51,168 nt of DNA, from NCBI GenBank assembly GCA_017480485.1, contig JAFVAN010000022.1, positions 1 to 51,168 on the forward strand. Reading direction: 5' to 3'. Positions 14,331 to 23,210 of the stretch are shown here, one piece after another. The notes beneath the pieces are model-generated. The model worked only from the letters and a program-made list of their open reading frames with translations, was not told the origin of the DNA and did no database searches. How positions within the stretch are numbered: position 1 is the first letter of the stretch; the number at the start of each line of letters is the position of its first letter. Source of the stretch: Ruminococcus sp. (GTDB lineage Bacteria > Bacillota_A > Clostridia > Oscillospirales > Ruminococcaceae). The translations under genes and the position numbers were made by a program.

Positions 14331-15638
14331 TTACCTGCCTTCCATAAATGTCAGATCGTATTCTCCGCTCATAAAGCGCTCGTCGCTCACCAGCTCCAGC
14401 TGCTGGGCGATGTTCGTTTCTATCCCGCCGATGACCAGCTCGCAGAGGGCGGCCTTCATTTTTCTGAGGGCCTCCTCACGGGTGCCGGCCCGGACTATAA
14501 GCTTGCCAAGCAGCGAGTCATAGAAGGGCGAGACCTCGACCCCCTGCACAAGATATGTGTCGAAGCGCACAAAGGGCCCGCCGGCAACGTGCAGAAATTC
14601 CAGCTTGCCCGTGGACAGGGCGTTTATGCGGCACTCTATCGAAGAGCCGCGGAAGCGCACCTCGTCCTGTGTGAAGTTCAGCTCCACCCCTGCGGCGGTC
14701 CTTATCTGCCACTTCACCAGGTCCATATTTATCAGCACCTCAGTGACGCTGTGCTCTACCTGAAGTCTTATGTTCATCTCCATGAACCAGAAGTTTCCCT
14801 GCTTGTCCAGCAGGAATTCAAGGGTGCCTACCCCCACATAGCCGATCTGCTTTACAGCGGCGGTGACCTTTGCTATAAGCTCCTTGCGCTGCTGCTTGCT
14901 GACAGCGGGCGAGGGGCTTTCCTCGATGAGCTTCTGGTGCCTGCGCTGGACAGAGCAGTCGCGCTCGCCAAGGCAGACCACGTTGCCGTGCTCGTCGGCC
15001 ACTATCTGCATCTCGATGTGGCGGGCGGGGTAAACGAATTTTTCCATGTATACAGAGCCATCACCAAAGGCCGCCTCGGCCTCGGAAACAGCAAGGTTAT
15101 AGGCGTTCTCCAGCTCGTCGGCCGAGGGCACCATCCTGATGCCTCTTCCTCCTCCGCCCGAGCGGGCCTTCAGCATTACGGGATAACCGATCTTCTCGGC
15201 AGCCGCGTGGGCCTCCTCGATGCTTGCAAGCACGTCGGTGCCCTTGATGACCTCCAGTCCCGCCTTGCTCATAAGGCTCTTGATGGTGGTCTTGTCGCTG
15301 AGGCGCTCCATGGTGTCGGCAGGCGGCCCGATGAACACTATCCCGTTCTTTGCGCAGAGCTGGGAAAAGTGTGGGTTCTCGGAAAGAAAGCCGTAGCCCG
15401 GATGGATGGCCTGAGCCCCCGAGCACAGCGCAGCACTGATGATGCGCTCCTCGTTGAGGTAGCTGTCGTGGGCGGCAGCGGCGCCGATGCAGTAGCTCTC
15501 GTCCGCCAGAGCAACGTGAAGGGCGTCCTTGTCGGCCTCCGAATACACCGCAACGGTGGCAATGCCCATCTCCTTGCAGGCGCGGATTATCCTAACGGCG
15601 ATCTCGCCTCTGTTAGCTATCAGGACTTTGGAAAACAT
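14331..15638 (-). CDS. accC: biotin carboxylase
   Basis: The 435-residue ATP-grasp enzyme carboxylates biotin on AccB with bicarbonate and ATP. Seen are the N-terminal FSKVLIANRGEIAVRIIRACKEMG, the glycine-rich loop KARSGGGGRGIRMV (about 160), GERDCSVQRRHQKLIEESP, the catalytic region EMNIRLQVEHSVTE and a C-terminal domain. It starts 19 bp inside the end of fabZ. It is slightly shorter than the usual 445-450 residues, ending at MEGR, with no motif missing. Confidence 0.96.
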   Translation of the reverse strand: MFSKVLIANRGEIAVRIIRACKEMGIATVAVYSEADKDALHVALADESYCIGAAAAHDSYLNEERIISAALCSGAQAIHPGYGFLSENPHFSQLCAKNGIVFIGPPADTMERLSDKTTIKSLMSKAGLEVIKGTDVLASIEEAHAAAEKIGYPVMLKARSGGGGRGIRMVPSADELENAYNLAVSEAEAAFGDGSVYMEKFVYPARHIEMQIVADEHGNVVCLGERDCSVQRRHQKLIEESPSPAVSKQQRKELIAKVTAAVKQIGYVGVGTLEFLLDKQGNFWFMEMNIRLQVEHSVTEVLINMDLVKWQIRTAAGVELNFTQDEVRFRGSSIECRINALSTGKLEFLHVAGGPFVRFDTYLVQGVEVSPFYDSLLGKLIVRAGTREEALRKMKAALCELVIGGIETNIAQQLELVSDERFMSGEYDLTFMEGR

Positions 15639-16057
15639 GATTCACTCTCCTTGAGGGCAAAGGAAAACTCGGCCTTTACGCAGAGCTTGCCGTCAACGTA
15701 GGCCTCTCCCGACGCGAAGTAGAAGGGGTGCTTCACTCTTGTGAGCCTGCACTTTGTTTCGATGGTGTCTCCCGGGCGGACGGGGTTGCGGAACTTGACG
15801 TTATTGAGCCCGGTGTAAAGGGGCATATAGCCCTCCTTCATCTTATCTGCCAGCAGAGCGCAGGAGGACTGGGCCAGTATCTCGCAGAGTATCACTCCCG
15901 GGACTATGGGGTACCCGGGGAAGTGTCCGTTCAAGAAAAACTCGGTGCCCTTGACGTGGTATTTGCCGTGGGACTCGTCCTCTACAAGCTCCACCTCGTC
16001 CACCAGCAGCATATCGTCGCGGTGGGGAAGTATCTGCATTATTTCTTCTTTGTTCAT
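15620..16057 (-). CDS. fabZ: 3-hydroxyacyl-ACP dehydratase FabZ
   Basis: With the ATG at 16057 the protein has 145 residues (MNKEEIMQILPHRDDMLLVDEVE...), the normal size; the longer open frame adds an unlikely basic tail. The hot-dog fold signature GHFPGYPIVPGVILCEILAQSS holds the catalytic His. FabZ dehydrates 3-hydroxyacyl-ACP to trans-2-enoyl-ACP. It lies between accB and accC, the common clostridial order, after a 105-bp gap from accB. Confidence 0.95.
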   Translation of the reverse strand: MNKEEIMQILPHRDDMLLVDEVELVEDESHGKYHVKGTEFFLNGHFPGYPIVPGVILCEILAQSSCALLADKMKEGYMPLYTGLNNVKFRNPVRPGDTIETKCRLTRVKHPFYFASGEAYVDGKLCVKAEFSFALKESESCFPKS

Positions 16058-16162
16058 TTCATTTCGCGCCCCTCGGGGCCGCGTCCTCCTCTCGGTTTGT
16101 TTCCATATACGCAAACGCGCACAAAGCCGTGCAAAACAGCTTTGTGCAGCATTGATATTGAC

Positions 16163-16597
16163 TTATGCTATCTTCATTTTGAAAAGCTCGCAGCCGTAGT
16201 CAACGACCTGGCCGTTCTGCACGCAGACCTCGGTGATGATTCCGTCCTGCTCTGCGGGCAGCTCGTTCATCAGCTTCATGGCCTCCACGATGCAGAGGGT
16301 GGCGCCCTTTGTCACCTTGTCTCCCACCTTCACGAAGGGCTCGGAGCTCTCGGAGGGGGCGGCGTAGAACACGCCCACCATAGGCGAGCGCACCACTATC
16401 TCTCCCGCGTCGGCAGCAGGTGCGGCGGGGGCCTGCACAGGGGCAGGTGCGGGGGCTGCTGCGGAGGGAGCCGTGAAGCTCTGCACGACTGCGGCCCGTT
16501 CAAGCCTTACGGTGCCGTCCTTCTCGTTTATTTCCAGCGCCGAAAGCTCAAGCTCCTTCATAAGCTCGGCGTATTTTCTGATATCCTTTTCGTTCAT
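16163..16597 (-). CDS. accB: biotin carboxyl carrier protein of acetyl-CoA carboxylase
   Basis: The 144-residue protein has a helical N-terminus, an Ala/Pro linker at about 58-80 and a biotinyl domain with EAMKLMNELPAEQDG; the Lys in that motif is the biotin site. It carries CO2 between AccC and AccD/AccA. AAGGAGTAAGCTTCG precedes the ATG. Gaps of 27 bp to fabF and 105 bp to fabZ fit one operon. Confidence 0.95.
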   Translation of the reverse strand: MNEKDIRKYAELMKELELSALEINEKDGTVRLERAAVVQSFTAPSAAAPAPAPVQAPAAPAADAGEIVVRSPMVGVFYAAPSESSEPFVKVGDKVTKGATLCIVEAMKLMNELPAEQDGIITEVCVQNGQVVDYGCELFKMKIA

Positions 16598-16624
16598 CGA
16601 AGCTTACTCCTTGAGAATCAGTGT

Positions 16625-17872
16625 TCAGTCGGTGATCTTCCTGAAGGCAACGCAGGCGTTGTGGCCGCCGAAGCCCAGAGAGTTGGAGACTGCCAGATCG
16701 ATGTCGGCCTTTACCGCGGTGTTGGGGCAGTAGTTGAGGTCGCACTCCTCGTCGGGCTCGTTGAGGTTGATGGTTGGCGGGATAACGCCCTCGGTCAGAA
16801 CCTTTACGCAGGCAATGGCCTCAATGGCTCCCGCAGCTCCCAGCATATGACCTGTCATGGACTTTGTGGAGCTTACATAGGCCCGCCTTGCGGCCTCCTC
16901 TCCCATAGAGAGCTTGATGGCCCTCGTCTCGCTCTTGTCGTTAAGGGGCGTGCCCGTGCCGTGAGCATTTATGTAAACTCTGTCGCTGTCGGTATAGCCT
17001 GCCTCGTCCAGTGCCTGCTTCATGGCTCTGGAGGCGCCGCCTGCCTCGGGGTCGGGGGCGGTGATGTGGTGAGCGTCGCAGGTGGAGCCGTAGCCCACAG
17101 CCTCGGCGTAGATCTTGGCGCCTCTTGCCTTGGCGTGCTCGTATTCCTCCAGTATCAGGGCTGCGCCGCCCTCGCCGATGACGAAGCCGCCTCTGCGCTT
17201 GTCAAAGGGCAGGGAAGCCGCATTTGGATCCTCGGAGACCGAGAGCGCCTGCATATTTATGAAGCCCGCCACGCCGATGGGCGAGATCGCTGCCTCGCAG
17301 CCGCCTGTGATGACCAGATCGGTGTAGCCGTGACGGATGGCCCTTATAGCCTCGCCGATGGCGTTAGAGCCCGAGGCGCAGGCCGTAACAGAGGGCATTG
17401 CAGCGCCCTTGCAGTTAAAGCGGATGGCTATCATGCCCGCCGCCATGTTGGCGATCATCATAGGCACAAAGTAGGGTGACACCCGCTTGGGGCCGCGCTG
17501 CATAAGCTTGTTCTGCTCGGTGCCGAAGGTGAGTATGCCGCCTATGCCGGAGCCAAAGTATACAGAGCAGCGCTCGGGGTCGATAGTGCCTTGAAAGCCG
17601 CTGTCCTTAACTGCCTCCTCGGCCGCCGCAACGCCAAACTGGGCGTATCTGTCGGTCTTTAGCAGGTCGGCCTTTTCAAAATAAGCTCTGGCGTCGAGGT
17701 CCTTGACCTCGGCGGCCAGCTTTGCCTTGTATTCAGTGGTGTCGAAGATCGTTATGGGGCCGATGCCGTTCTTGCCGGCCAGCATATTCTCCCAGCTCTC
17801 GGCGGCGGTGTTGCCCACGGGGGTAACGGCGCCGATGCCTGTAACGACTACTCTGCGAAGTTTATTATCCAT
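16625..17872 (-). CDS. fabF: beta-ketoacyl-ACP synthase II
   Basis: The start at 17872 (MDNKLRRVVVTGIGAVTPVG) follows GGAAGGAAAACTGGT and gives 415 residues; the frame extends 14 codons further without a ribosome site. FabF elongates acyl-ACP with malonyl-ACP. The Cys-His-His triad is present: Cys in VTACASGSNAIGEA, His in YINAHGTGTPLND and His in STKSMTGHMLGAAGA. No fabH for the first condensation is in the window, so initiation must be encoded elsewhere or managed otherwise. Confidence 0.96.
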   Translation of the reverse strand: MDNKLRRVVVTGIGAVTPVGNTAAESWENMLAGKNGIGPITIFDTTEYKAKLAAEVKDLDARAYFEKADLLKTDRYAQFGVAAAEEAVKDSGFQGTIDPERCSVYFGSGIGGILTFGTEQNKLMQRGPKRVSPYFVPMMIANMAAGMIAIRFNCKGAAMPSVTACASGSNAIGEAIRAIRHGYTDLVITGGCEAAISPIGVAGFINMQALSVSEDPNAASLPFDKRRGGFVIGEGGAALILEEYEHAKARGAKIYAEAVGYGSTCDAHHITAPDPEAGGASRAMKQALDEAGYTDSDRVYINAHGTGTPLNDKSETRAIKLSMGEEAARRAYVSSTKSMTGHMLGAAGAIEAIACVKVLTEGVIPPTINLNEPDEECDLNYCPNTAVKADIDLAVSNSLGFGGHNACVAFRKITD

Positions 17873-17891
17873 ACCAGTTTTCCTTCCGTTA

Positions 17892-18626
17892 TTACATACC
17901 AAGTCCGCCGTCAACTCTCAGCACCACGCCCGTCACATAGGAGGAGGTGATGAGGAAGGCGGCTGCCTTGGCGATATCCTCGGGGGCGCCTGCCCGTCCA
18001 AGGGGGATGGAGGCCGCCAGAGGGTTGTTCTCGGCGCTGATGTCTGCGGTCATGTCCGTGGCGATGAAGCCCGGGGCGATGGCGTTGCAGGTGATGTTCT
18101 TTGCTGCAAACTCACGGGCGACTGTCTTAGTAAGGCCCACGAGCCCCGCCTTCGAGGCGCTGTAGTTTGCCTGCCCCGCGTTGCCGCTGAGGCCCGATAC
18201 AGACGAGATGTTCACTATCCTGCCGCACTTGTTCCTGATGAACAGCTTTGAGCAGTGCTTTATCATGTTGAAGGCGCCCTTGAGGTTAACGCTGATGACA
18301 TCGTCGAACTGCTTCTCGCTCATCATCATCAGCAGGCCGTCACGGGTGATGCCCGCGTTGTTCACCAGCACGGTGACGTTGTCCATTTCCTTCTTGATGC
18401 GGTCAACGGTCTCTTTGGTCTGATCGAAGTCCGCGACGTTGCAGGTGTAGTAATTGGCCTTTATGCCGAAGTCCTTCGAGACCTGCTCGCAGAGGGCCTT
18501 GGCCTGCTCCTCGTTGCCGATGTCCAGAATGGCGATGTCGGCCCCGAGGGAAGCGAGCTCCTTCACTATCGCGGCCCCGATGCCTCTCGAGCCGCCTGTA
18601 ACAATGGCTGTGTTGCCTTTAAGCAT
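17892..18626 (-). CDS. fabG: 3-oxoacyl-ACP reductase
   Basis: The start is ATG 18626 (MLKGNTAIVTGGSRGIGAAI), preceded by GTGAGGAAATAAAT; this gives 244 residues, the family standard, and removes a 48-residue upstream extension that overlaps fabD. It is an NADPH-dependent short-chain dehydrogenase with the GGSRGIG nucleotide loop, the NNAG motif and the catalytic Ser-Tyr-Lys of NISSVSGLSGNAGQ and NYSASKAG. It reduces 3-ketoacyl-ACP. It lies 20 bp after fabD. Confidence 0.96.
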   Translation of the reverse strand: MLKGNTAIVTGGSRGIGAAIVKELASLGADIAILDIGNEEQAKALCEQVSKDFGIKANYYTCNVADFDQTKETVDRIKKEMDNVTVLVNNAGITRDGLLMMMSEKQFDDVISVNLKGAFNMIKHCSKLFIRNKCGRIVNISSVSGLSGNAGQANYSASKAGLVGLTKTVAREFAAKNITCNAIAPGFIATDMTADISAENNPLAASIPLGRAGAPEDIAKAAAFLITSSYVTGVVLRVDGGLGM

Positions 18627-18645
18627 ATTTATTTCCTCACTTAAA

Positions 18646-19560
18646 TTATTCCCCGAGGGCCTGGGCCGCAGCCTCGAGCCCTGCAAGATCGCTGACGCAG
18701 AAGGTCCGAACGCTCTTGTCGATGCGCCCGATGAGCCCCACAAGGGTGTTGCCCGCGCCAAGCTCAACAAAGGTGTCGGCGCCCGCCTCGATCATGTTCA
18801 GCACCAGCTTCTCCCAAAGAACGGGAGAGGTTATCTGGGCCGCCAGCTGAGCCTTCATGTCCTCACCATAGGGCAGGGCAGTCAGGTTTGAATAGAGCAC
18901 CGTCTCGGGGGCCTTGAAGTCATACTTTTCAAGGGCCGCAAGAAAGTCTTCGCCTGCCTGCTTCATAAATGGCGAATGGAAGCCCCCCGATACCTTCAGC
19001 GGGATGGCCCTGCCGCCGGCTTCCTTTACCTTGGCGGTGAGCTCCGGCATGGAGTCCTTCGCCGCAGCGCAGGTTATCTGGCCCTGACAGTTATAGTTCA
19101 CGGGGTAGCAGTCCGCTATCTCGGCGCAAATCTCCTCGACCTTCTCGTTGGGGAGCTTGAGCACAGCCGCCATTGCCGCGGGGTTCTCCTCGGCTGCCTG
19201 CTGCATCAGCTCGCCGCGCTTGCAGACGATCTCGAAGCCTGTTTCAACATCTACAGCTCCCGAATAGCTCAGGGCCGCCACCTCGCCCAAGGAGAAGCCC
19301 GCACACATATCGGCGCGTATCCCCCGCTCCGCCAGAGCGGCGGCTGCCGCCGCCTCAACGGCATAGAGGCAGGGCTGGGTGTTCTTGGTCTGCATAAGCT
19401 CCTCGTCGGAGCCCTCAAAGCACTGCGCACTTGTTTCAGGGCGCAGCTTATCAAGCCTCTCGTACACGGCCCTTGCGGCCTCGGAGGCATCATATATGTC
19501 CTTTCCCATGCCGGGACGCTGTGCGCCCTGACCCGAGAAAACGAAGGCTATCTTACCCAT
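18646..19560 (-). CDS. fabD: malonyl-CoA:ACP transacylase
   Basis: The 304-residue enzyme loads malonyl onto ACP. It opens KIAFVFSGQGAQRPGMGKD, has the nucleophile serine in CAGFSLGEVAAL and the catalytic His in SGGFHSPFM. GAGNTLVGLI near the C-terminus is also typical. It overlaps the end of fabK by 13 bp, suggesting translational coupling. Confidence 0.96.
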   Translation of the reverse strand: MGKIAFVFSGQGAQRPGMGKDIYDASEAARAVYERLDKLRPETSAQCFEGSDEELMQTKNTQPCLYAVEAAAAAALAERGIRADMCAGFSLGEVAALSYSGAVDVETGFEIVCKRGELMQQAAEENPAAMAAVLKLPNEKVEEICAEIADCYPVNYNCQGQITCAAAKDSMPELTAKVKEAGGRAIPLKVSGGFHSPFMKQAGEDFLAALEKYDFKAPETVLYSNLTALPYGEDMKAQLAAQITSPVLWEKLVLNMIEAGADTFVELGAGNTLVGLIGRIDKSVRTFCVSDLAGLEAAAQALGE

Positions 19561-20492
19561 TCGCCTGCTCCTTTCAGCAGGGGTTCGGCGCCCTCTGCAA
19601 GCTCCTTAACGATCTCGGCGGCGGGCTGTATCTTCTTGACCATAGCCGCAGCCTGTCCGCTGAGAAAGCATCCGCCGTCGTTGTCGCCGTCAACAACGGC
19701 TTTTCTGAGCGAGCCTGCGCCGAAGGCTTCAAGCTCCTCGTCGGTGGCGGGGGAGTATTCAAGCTTTAGGTATTCCCTCTGGAAGTTGGTGCGCAGGGCC
19801 CTGACGGGATGTCCGAGCCTTCTGCCCGTAACCATGGTGCAGAGGTCCTTCGCCTTTATTATCTTTTCCTTATACACGGGGTTTATGCTGCACTCCTCGG
19901 CTGCAAGAAAGCGCGTGCCGACCTGTACCGCACAGGCTCCGAGCATAAAAGCAGCCGCAACGCCTCTGCCGTCGGCGATACCGCCTGCGGCAATGACGGG
20001 CAGCGAAACTGTGTCGGCTATCTGGGGCACGAGGACCATGGTGGAGAGCTCTCCTATGTGTCCGCCGCTCTCGCCGCCCTCAGCAATAACTGCCGAGGCA
20101 CCGAGCCTTTCCATAAGCCTTGCAAGTGCTACGGACGCAACAACAGGTATCACCTTGATGCCTGCGTCCTTCCACATCTGCATATATTTAGAGGGGTTGC
20201 CTGCTCCCGTGGTGACTACGCTCACGCGCTCCTCGGCCGCAACTGCCGATACCTCGTCCGCAAAGGGGCTCATCAGCATGATGTTTACGCCGAAGGGCTT
20301 GTCGGTAAGCTCCTTGGCGATCCTTATCTGCTCGCGGACATAGGCGCCGTCGGCGCTGCCTGCGGCAATAATGCCAAGGCCGCCGCCGTTGGAGACAGCC
20401 GCGGCAAGCCTGCCGTCGGCTATCCACGCCATTCCGCCCTGCAGTACGGGATACTCGATGCCGAGCAGCTCACAGATACTGCTTTTGATCAT
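19548..20492 (-). CDS. fabK: enoyl-ACP reductase II (FMN-dependent)
   Basis: The 314-residue protein has the nitronate monooxygenase/FabK fold: LGIEYPVLQGGMAWIADGRLAAAVSNGGGLGIIAAG at the N-terminus, AEGGESGGHIGELSTMVLVPQI in the middle and IAAGGIADGRGVAAAFMLGACAVQVGTRFLAAEE for flavin binding. FabK does the final reduction of each cycle with NAD(P)H and is triclosan-insensitive. Context between acpP and fabD makes FabK much more likely than a nitronate monooxygenase. Confidence 0.94.
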   Translation of the reverse strand: MIKSSICELLGIEYPVLQGGMAWIADGRLAAAVSNGGGLGIIAAGSADGAYVREQIRIAKELTDKPFGVNIMLMSPFADEVSAVAAEERVSVVTTGAGNPSKYMQMWKDAGIKVIPVVASVALARLMERLGASAVIAEGGESGGHIGELSTMVLVPQIADTVSLPVIAAGGIADGRGVAAAFMLGACAVQVGTRFLAAEECSINPVYKEKIIKAKDLCTMVTGRRLGHPVRALRTNFQREYLKLEYSPATDEELEAFGAGSLRKAVVDGDNDGGCFLSGQAAAMVKKIQPAAEIVKELAEGAEPLLKGAGEWVR

Positions 20493-20496
20493 AGTC

Positions 20497-20715
20497 TCAG
20501 TCCTGCTTGCTCTCGATGAAATCTACCAGCTCGCCAACTGTCTCTACCTTCTGGTCCAGCTCGATCTCGATGCCGATCTCGTCCTCGAGGTTCATCATCA
20601 GGTCAACGGTGTCGAGGGAGTCGATACCCAGATCTCTGAAAGTGGACTCGGGCTTGATCTCGGAAGGATCGCACTCTATTCTTTCTGCAATGATCTTAGC
20701 AACAGTTTCAAACAT
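20497..20715 (-). CDS. acpP: acyl carrier protein
   Basis: The ATG at 20715 lies 8 nt after GGAGG and gives 72 residues (MFETVAKIIAERIECDPSEIKPESTF...). The ATG at 20721 is too close to that site. The phosphopantetheine serine is in DLGIDSLDTVDLMMNLEDE. ACP carries the growing chain. It is the first gene of the operon, 4 bp before fabK. Confidence 0.95.
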   Translation of the reverse strand: MFETVAKIIAERIECDPSEIKPESTFRDLGIDSLDTVDLMMNLEDEIGIEIELDQKVETVGELVDFIESKQD

Positions 20716-20768
20716 TTTCATTTCCTCCGTTATATTAAAGTATAGTTTGATCATAGTGACCTAAGATA

Positions 20769-20797
20769 ATAATATCATCATGCTCCCGATTTGTCAA
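20769..20797 (-). promoter_or_regulatory. promoter of the fatty acid synthesis operon
   Basis: On the minus strand TTGACA (20792-20797) and TATTAT (20769-20774) are 17 bp apart. The leader of about 45 nt contains ATGATCAAACT, a single half-site like that of FabT operators, but no full palindrome. Confidence 0.85.
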
Positions 20798-20882
20798 TGA
20801 ATGGTCTTTTCTTTTTATAATTTATTCATATTTGAAGGGCCCGTTTTTTCGACATAAAAGTCCCGCGATCCCGTCATAAAAA

Positions 20883-20910
20883 TATCCCGCAGAGAGGCTC
20901 CTGCGGGATA
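20883..20910 (-). terminator. orphan hairpin with T-tract in the acpP-permease gap
   Basis: TATCCCGCAG and CTGCGGGATA form a perfect 10-bp stem. Read on the minus strand it is followed by TTTTTATG. No gene ends here. Between 20911 and 21045 I see nothing else; a frame of 80 codons on the plus strand looks random. Confidence 0.5.
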
Positions 20911-21045
20911 GTACGTATATATGCCGTTTTGCTGTCTTTTCCTTTTATCTTTCGTATAGCCGATCGTAAAACTCTGAAAGCACATAATTCAAGATGGATT
21001 TACATTTTTGTATTTTTGTTTTCTCAACTTGGTCTATATGTCCTC

Positions 21046-21115
21046 GCTGCTAAAGCGGCTCGGGAATGTTCGGAAAAAGGTATTCTCCCCCTACGGGGGA
21101 GATACCGTTTTTCCG
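21046..21115. repeat. double-hairpin repeat family member B, terminator of the ABC permease gene
   Basis: A degenerate GCTGCT/AGCGGC palindrome is followed by a long hairpin (21071-21115) whose outer arms are CGGAAAAA/TTTTTCCG and inner arms CTCCCCC/GGGGGAG. It lies 10 bp past the permease stop. Flanks CTCGGGAATG-CGGAAAA match member F at 38847-38864. Confidence 0.75.
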
Positions 21116-21125
21116 CTGAGCTTTA

Positions 21126-23210
21126 CTATCTGTCGTTCCTTCCGCGTATCATGCTGCGGCTCATGAAGTAGGTTATCACGAAGTATCCGCCGTAGATCAG
21201 CAGGATGATGACCGAGGTGGAGACCATGGAGCGAACGAAGCCCTCCTTGATGAAGAAATCCAGCACCCGACGGGAGAACTTCATGCCCGCGACGGTGTGT
21301 ATGCAGGCCAGCAGCATTGGCAGCAGGAAGAAGATGCCTGTCTGGCGGAAGAGCGAACGGGAGATATCCTGCTCGTCAGTGCCGATCTTGCGGAGAATGT
21401 CGTAGCGGCCCACGCTGTCGGCGGCCTCGGAGAGCTGCTTCAGCGCCAGCAGAGCCCCGCAGGTGATAAGGAACACCAGCCCGATGTACAGGGCCAAAAA
21501 TGTCCCAATGGCCGTGACGCCGATGGTCGTATCGCCCAGCTGCAGCTTGGTGAGCTCGCCCGCGTATTTTTTGGCGGGCTCACTACCGTCTCCCTGCAGG
21601 ACCGCGTCCGTGTTAAAGCCCTTGAAGGATTCCTCGAAGGCCGCCAGGAACCTCTCGTCCGCCTTGCGCTTGTCCTTCTTGCCGCTCTCCTTGTACATTC
21701 CCGAGAAGTGCTCGTACATATACTCCACGCCCTCGGCGGCGGAGTCGGGAACGATGATGACACCGGGGTTGCCACGGGATACGGATATCAGCACAAAGCC
21801 GTCCACGCACTTGTCATAACCGTTATGCAGCTTGCGGCCGTTGAACTCGATCTCGGCGCCGTCTTTCAGGGCCTTGTCATAGACGGGCATTACGGCGTCA
21901 ACGTTGCACAGCAGAGCGAACTCGTCCTCCTCGAGGGAAAGCTTTTCCTCTCCCGTGCCTCTCAGGTCCAGCAGGGCGTTGTATTCCCCCACGGAGTAGA
22001 CGGGCAGCACAGAACCGGGCGCTGTGACCATCATGTTGTTCTCGGAAAGATCAGCAAACTCGTCCATGTACTTTCCAACTATATCCGGGACCTTGACAGT
22101 GCCCTTGTACATATGCACCGAGACGCACCTGTCGCAGTAGTCCTCGGGCTCGTAGCCGTGCTCGCGGAAGACCTCCTCGCAGCTGCCGAAGTCCTCGCCG
22201 TCCTCGAGGTTATAGTAGCTTATCTCAAAGTCAACGGGGCAGTATTTTTTCAGGCCCTCGTTCAGGGTGGTCCTCAGGGAGAAGGCCACCGCCAGCAGGC
22301 ACACGGTCACAAACAGCATAAGGCAGATGACCGCCATGGAGAACACCATGGTGTTTATGCGGCTGCTTATCTGGCGGACTGTGAAGCAGTTGAGGCCCCG
22401 ATAGTAGGTGCGCTTTATGCTCATGGACACCCGCAGCAGCAGCCCCGAGACAGACCAGAAGATAAAGAAGGTCGAGACCGCCCCCAGCAGGATGCAGAGC
22501 AGCAGCACTCTCTCGCTCATGGCTGTCTTGCTCCAGCCCACCCGCCAGTAGGCCCAGCCCAGCACCGCCGCAGAGATCATGAATATCACGATGCTGAGTA
22601 TGGGGTTGCGAAGCTTCAGCTCCTCCGAGCGTCGGCCGGAGCTTATCAGGTCGATGAGCTTGCAGCGGCCGATGGTGATGGTGTTGAAGATCATTACCAC
22701 GATGTACATTATGCCGAAGTAGATGACGGTCTTAACCGTGGCCCCGCCCGAGAAGGTGAACTTGAAGGAGGTCATGTCCGCCTCGAAGAGGTTCACCACC
22801 ATGGCGCTCATCAGCTGTGAAAGGCCGACTCCCAGCACCAGCCCCGCCGCCAGTGAGCCAAGACCGATGAGCACGGTCTCCAGCAGCATCATAAGTGAGA
22901 CGCTGCCCTTGCTCATGCCTAGGGAGAGGTAGATGGCGAACTCCTTGTTTCGGCGCTTCATAAGAAAGCGGCTGGCATAAACGATAAGCAGTCCCAGCAC
23001 GACAGACACGAACACGCTGACTCCCGAAAGGATGGTGTTCATAAGCTTTATCATTTCACGGGTGTCCTTGGAAACGTCGATGTAGGCCGTCTGGGTCTCG
23101 ATGGCGTTGAAAACATAGAACACCGCCACGCCGATGAGCAGCGTGAAGAAATATATGGCGTAGTCCCGCAGGCTGCGCTTGATGTTGAGCAGAGGCAGCT
23201 TAAAGAGCAT
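21126..23210 (-). CDS. FtsX-family ABC transporter permease, BceB type
   Basis: The 694-residue protein has the BceB layout: one N-terminal helix (about 15-35), a group of three helices in the first 175 residues, two more pairs to about 320, a large extracytoplasmic domain (about 325-555) and three C-terminal helices with LALKQLSEAADSVGRYDILRKIGTDEQDI between them. Such transporters remove antimicrobial peptides such as bacitracin from their lipid targets and signal to a partner kinase. It overlaps the ATPase gene by 11 bp. The peptide recognised is unknown. Confidence 0.9.
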   Translation of the reverse strand: MLFKLPLLNIKRSLRDYAIYFFTLLIGVAVFYVFNAIETQTAYIDVSKDTREMIKLMNTILSGVSVFVSVVLGLLIVYASRFLMKRRNKEFAIYLSLGMSKGSVSLMMLLETVLIGLGSLAAGLVLGVGLSQLMSAMVVNLFEADMTSFKFTFSGGATVKTVIYFGIMYIVVMIFNTITIGRCKLIDLISSGRRSEELKLRNPILSIVIFMISAAVLGWAYWRVGWSKTAMSERVLLLCILLGAVSTFFIFWSVSGLLLRVSMSIKRTYYRGLNCFTVRQISSRINTMVFSMAVICLMLFVTVCLLAVAFSLRTTLNEGLKKYCPVDFEISYYNLEDGEDFGSCEEVFREHGYEPEDYCDRCVSVHMYKGTVKVPDIVGKYMDEFADLSENNMMVTAPGSVLPVYSVGEYNALLDLRGTGEEKLSLEEDEFALLCNVDAVMPVYDKALKDGAEIEFNGRKLHNGYDKCVDGFVLISVSRGNPGVIIVPDSAAEGVEYMYEHFSGMYKESGKKDKRKADERFLAAFEESFKGFNTDAVLQGDGSEPAKKYAGELTKLQLGDTTIGVTAIGTFLALYIGLVFLITCGALLALKQLSEAADSVGRYDILRKIGTDEQDISRSLFRQTGIFFLLPMLLACIHTVAGMKFSRRVLDFFIKEGFVRSMVSTSVIILLIYGGYFVITYFMSRSMIRGRNDR

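Noticed and set aside
20716..20768. FabT operator in the fatty acid operon leader
   Set aside because: Only one half-site (ATCAAACT) is present, without the inverted partner, and no FabT gene is in the window.
20929..21171. 80-codon plus-strand frame next to the permease gene
   Set aside because: It runs through hairpin repeat B and the end of a certain gene, without a ribosome site.
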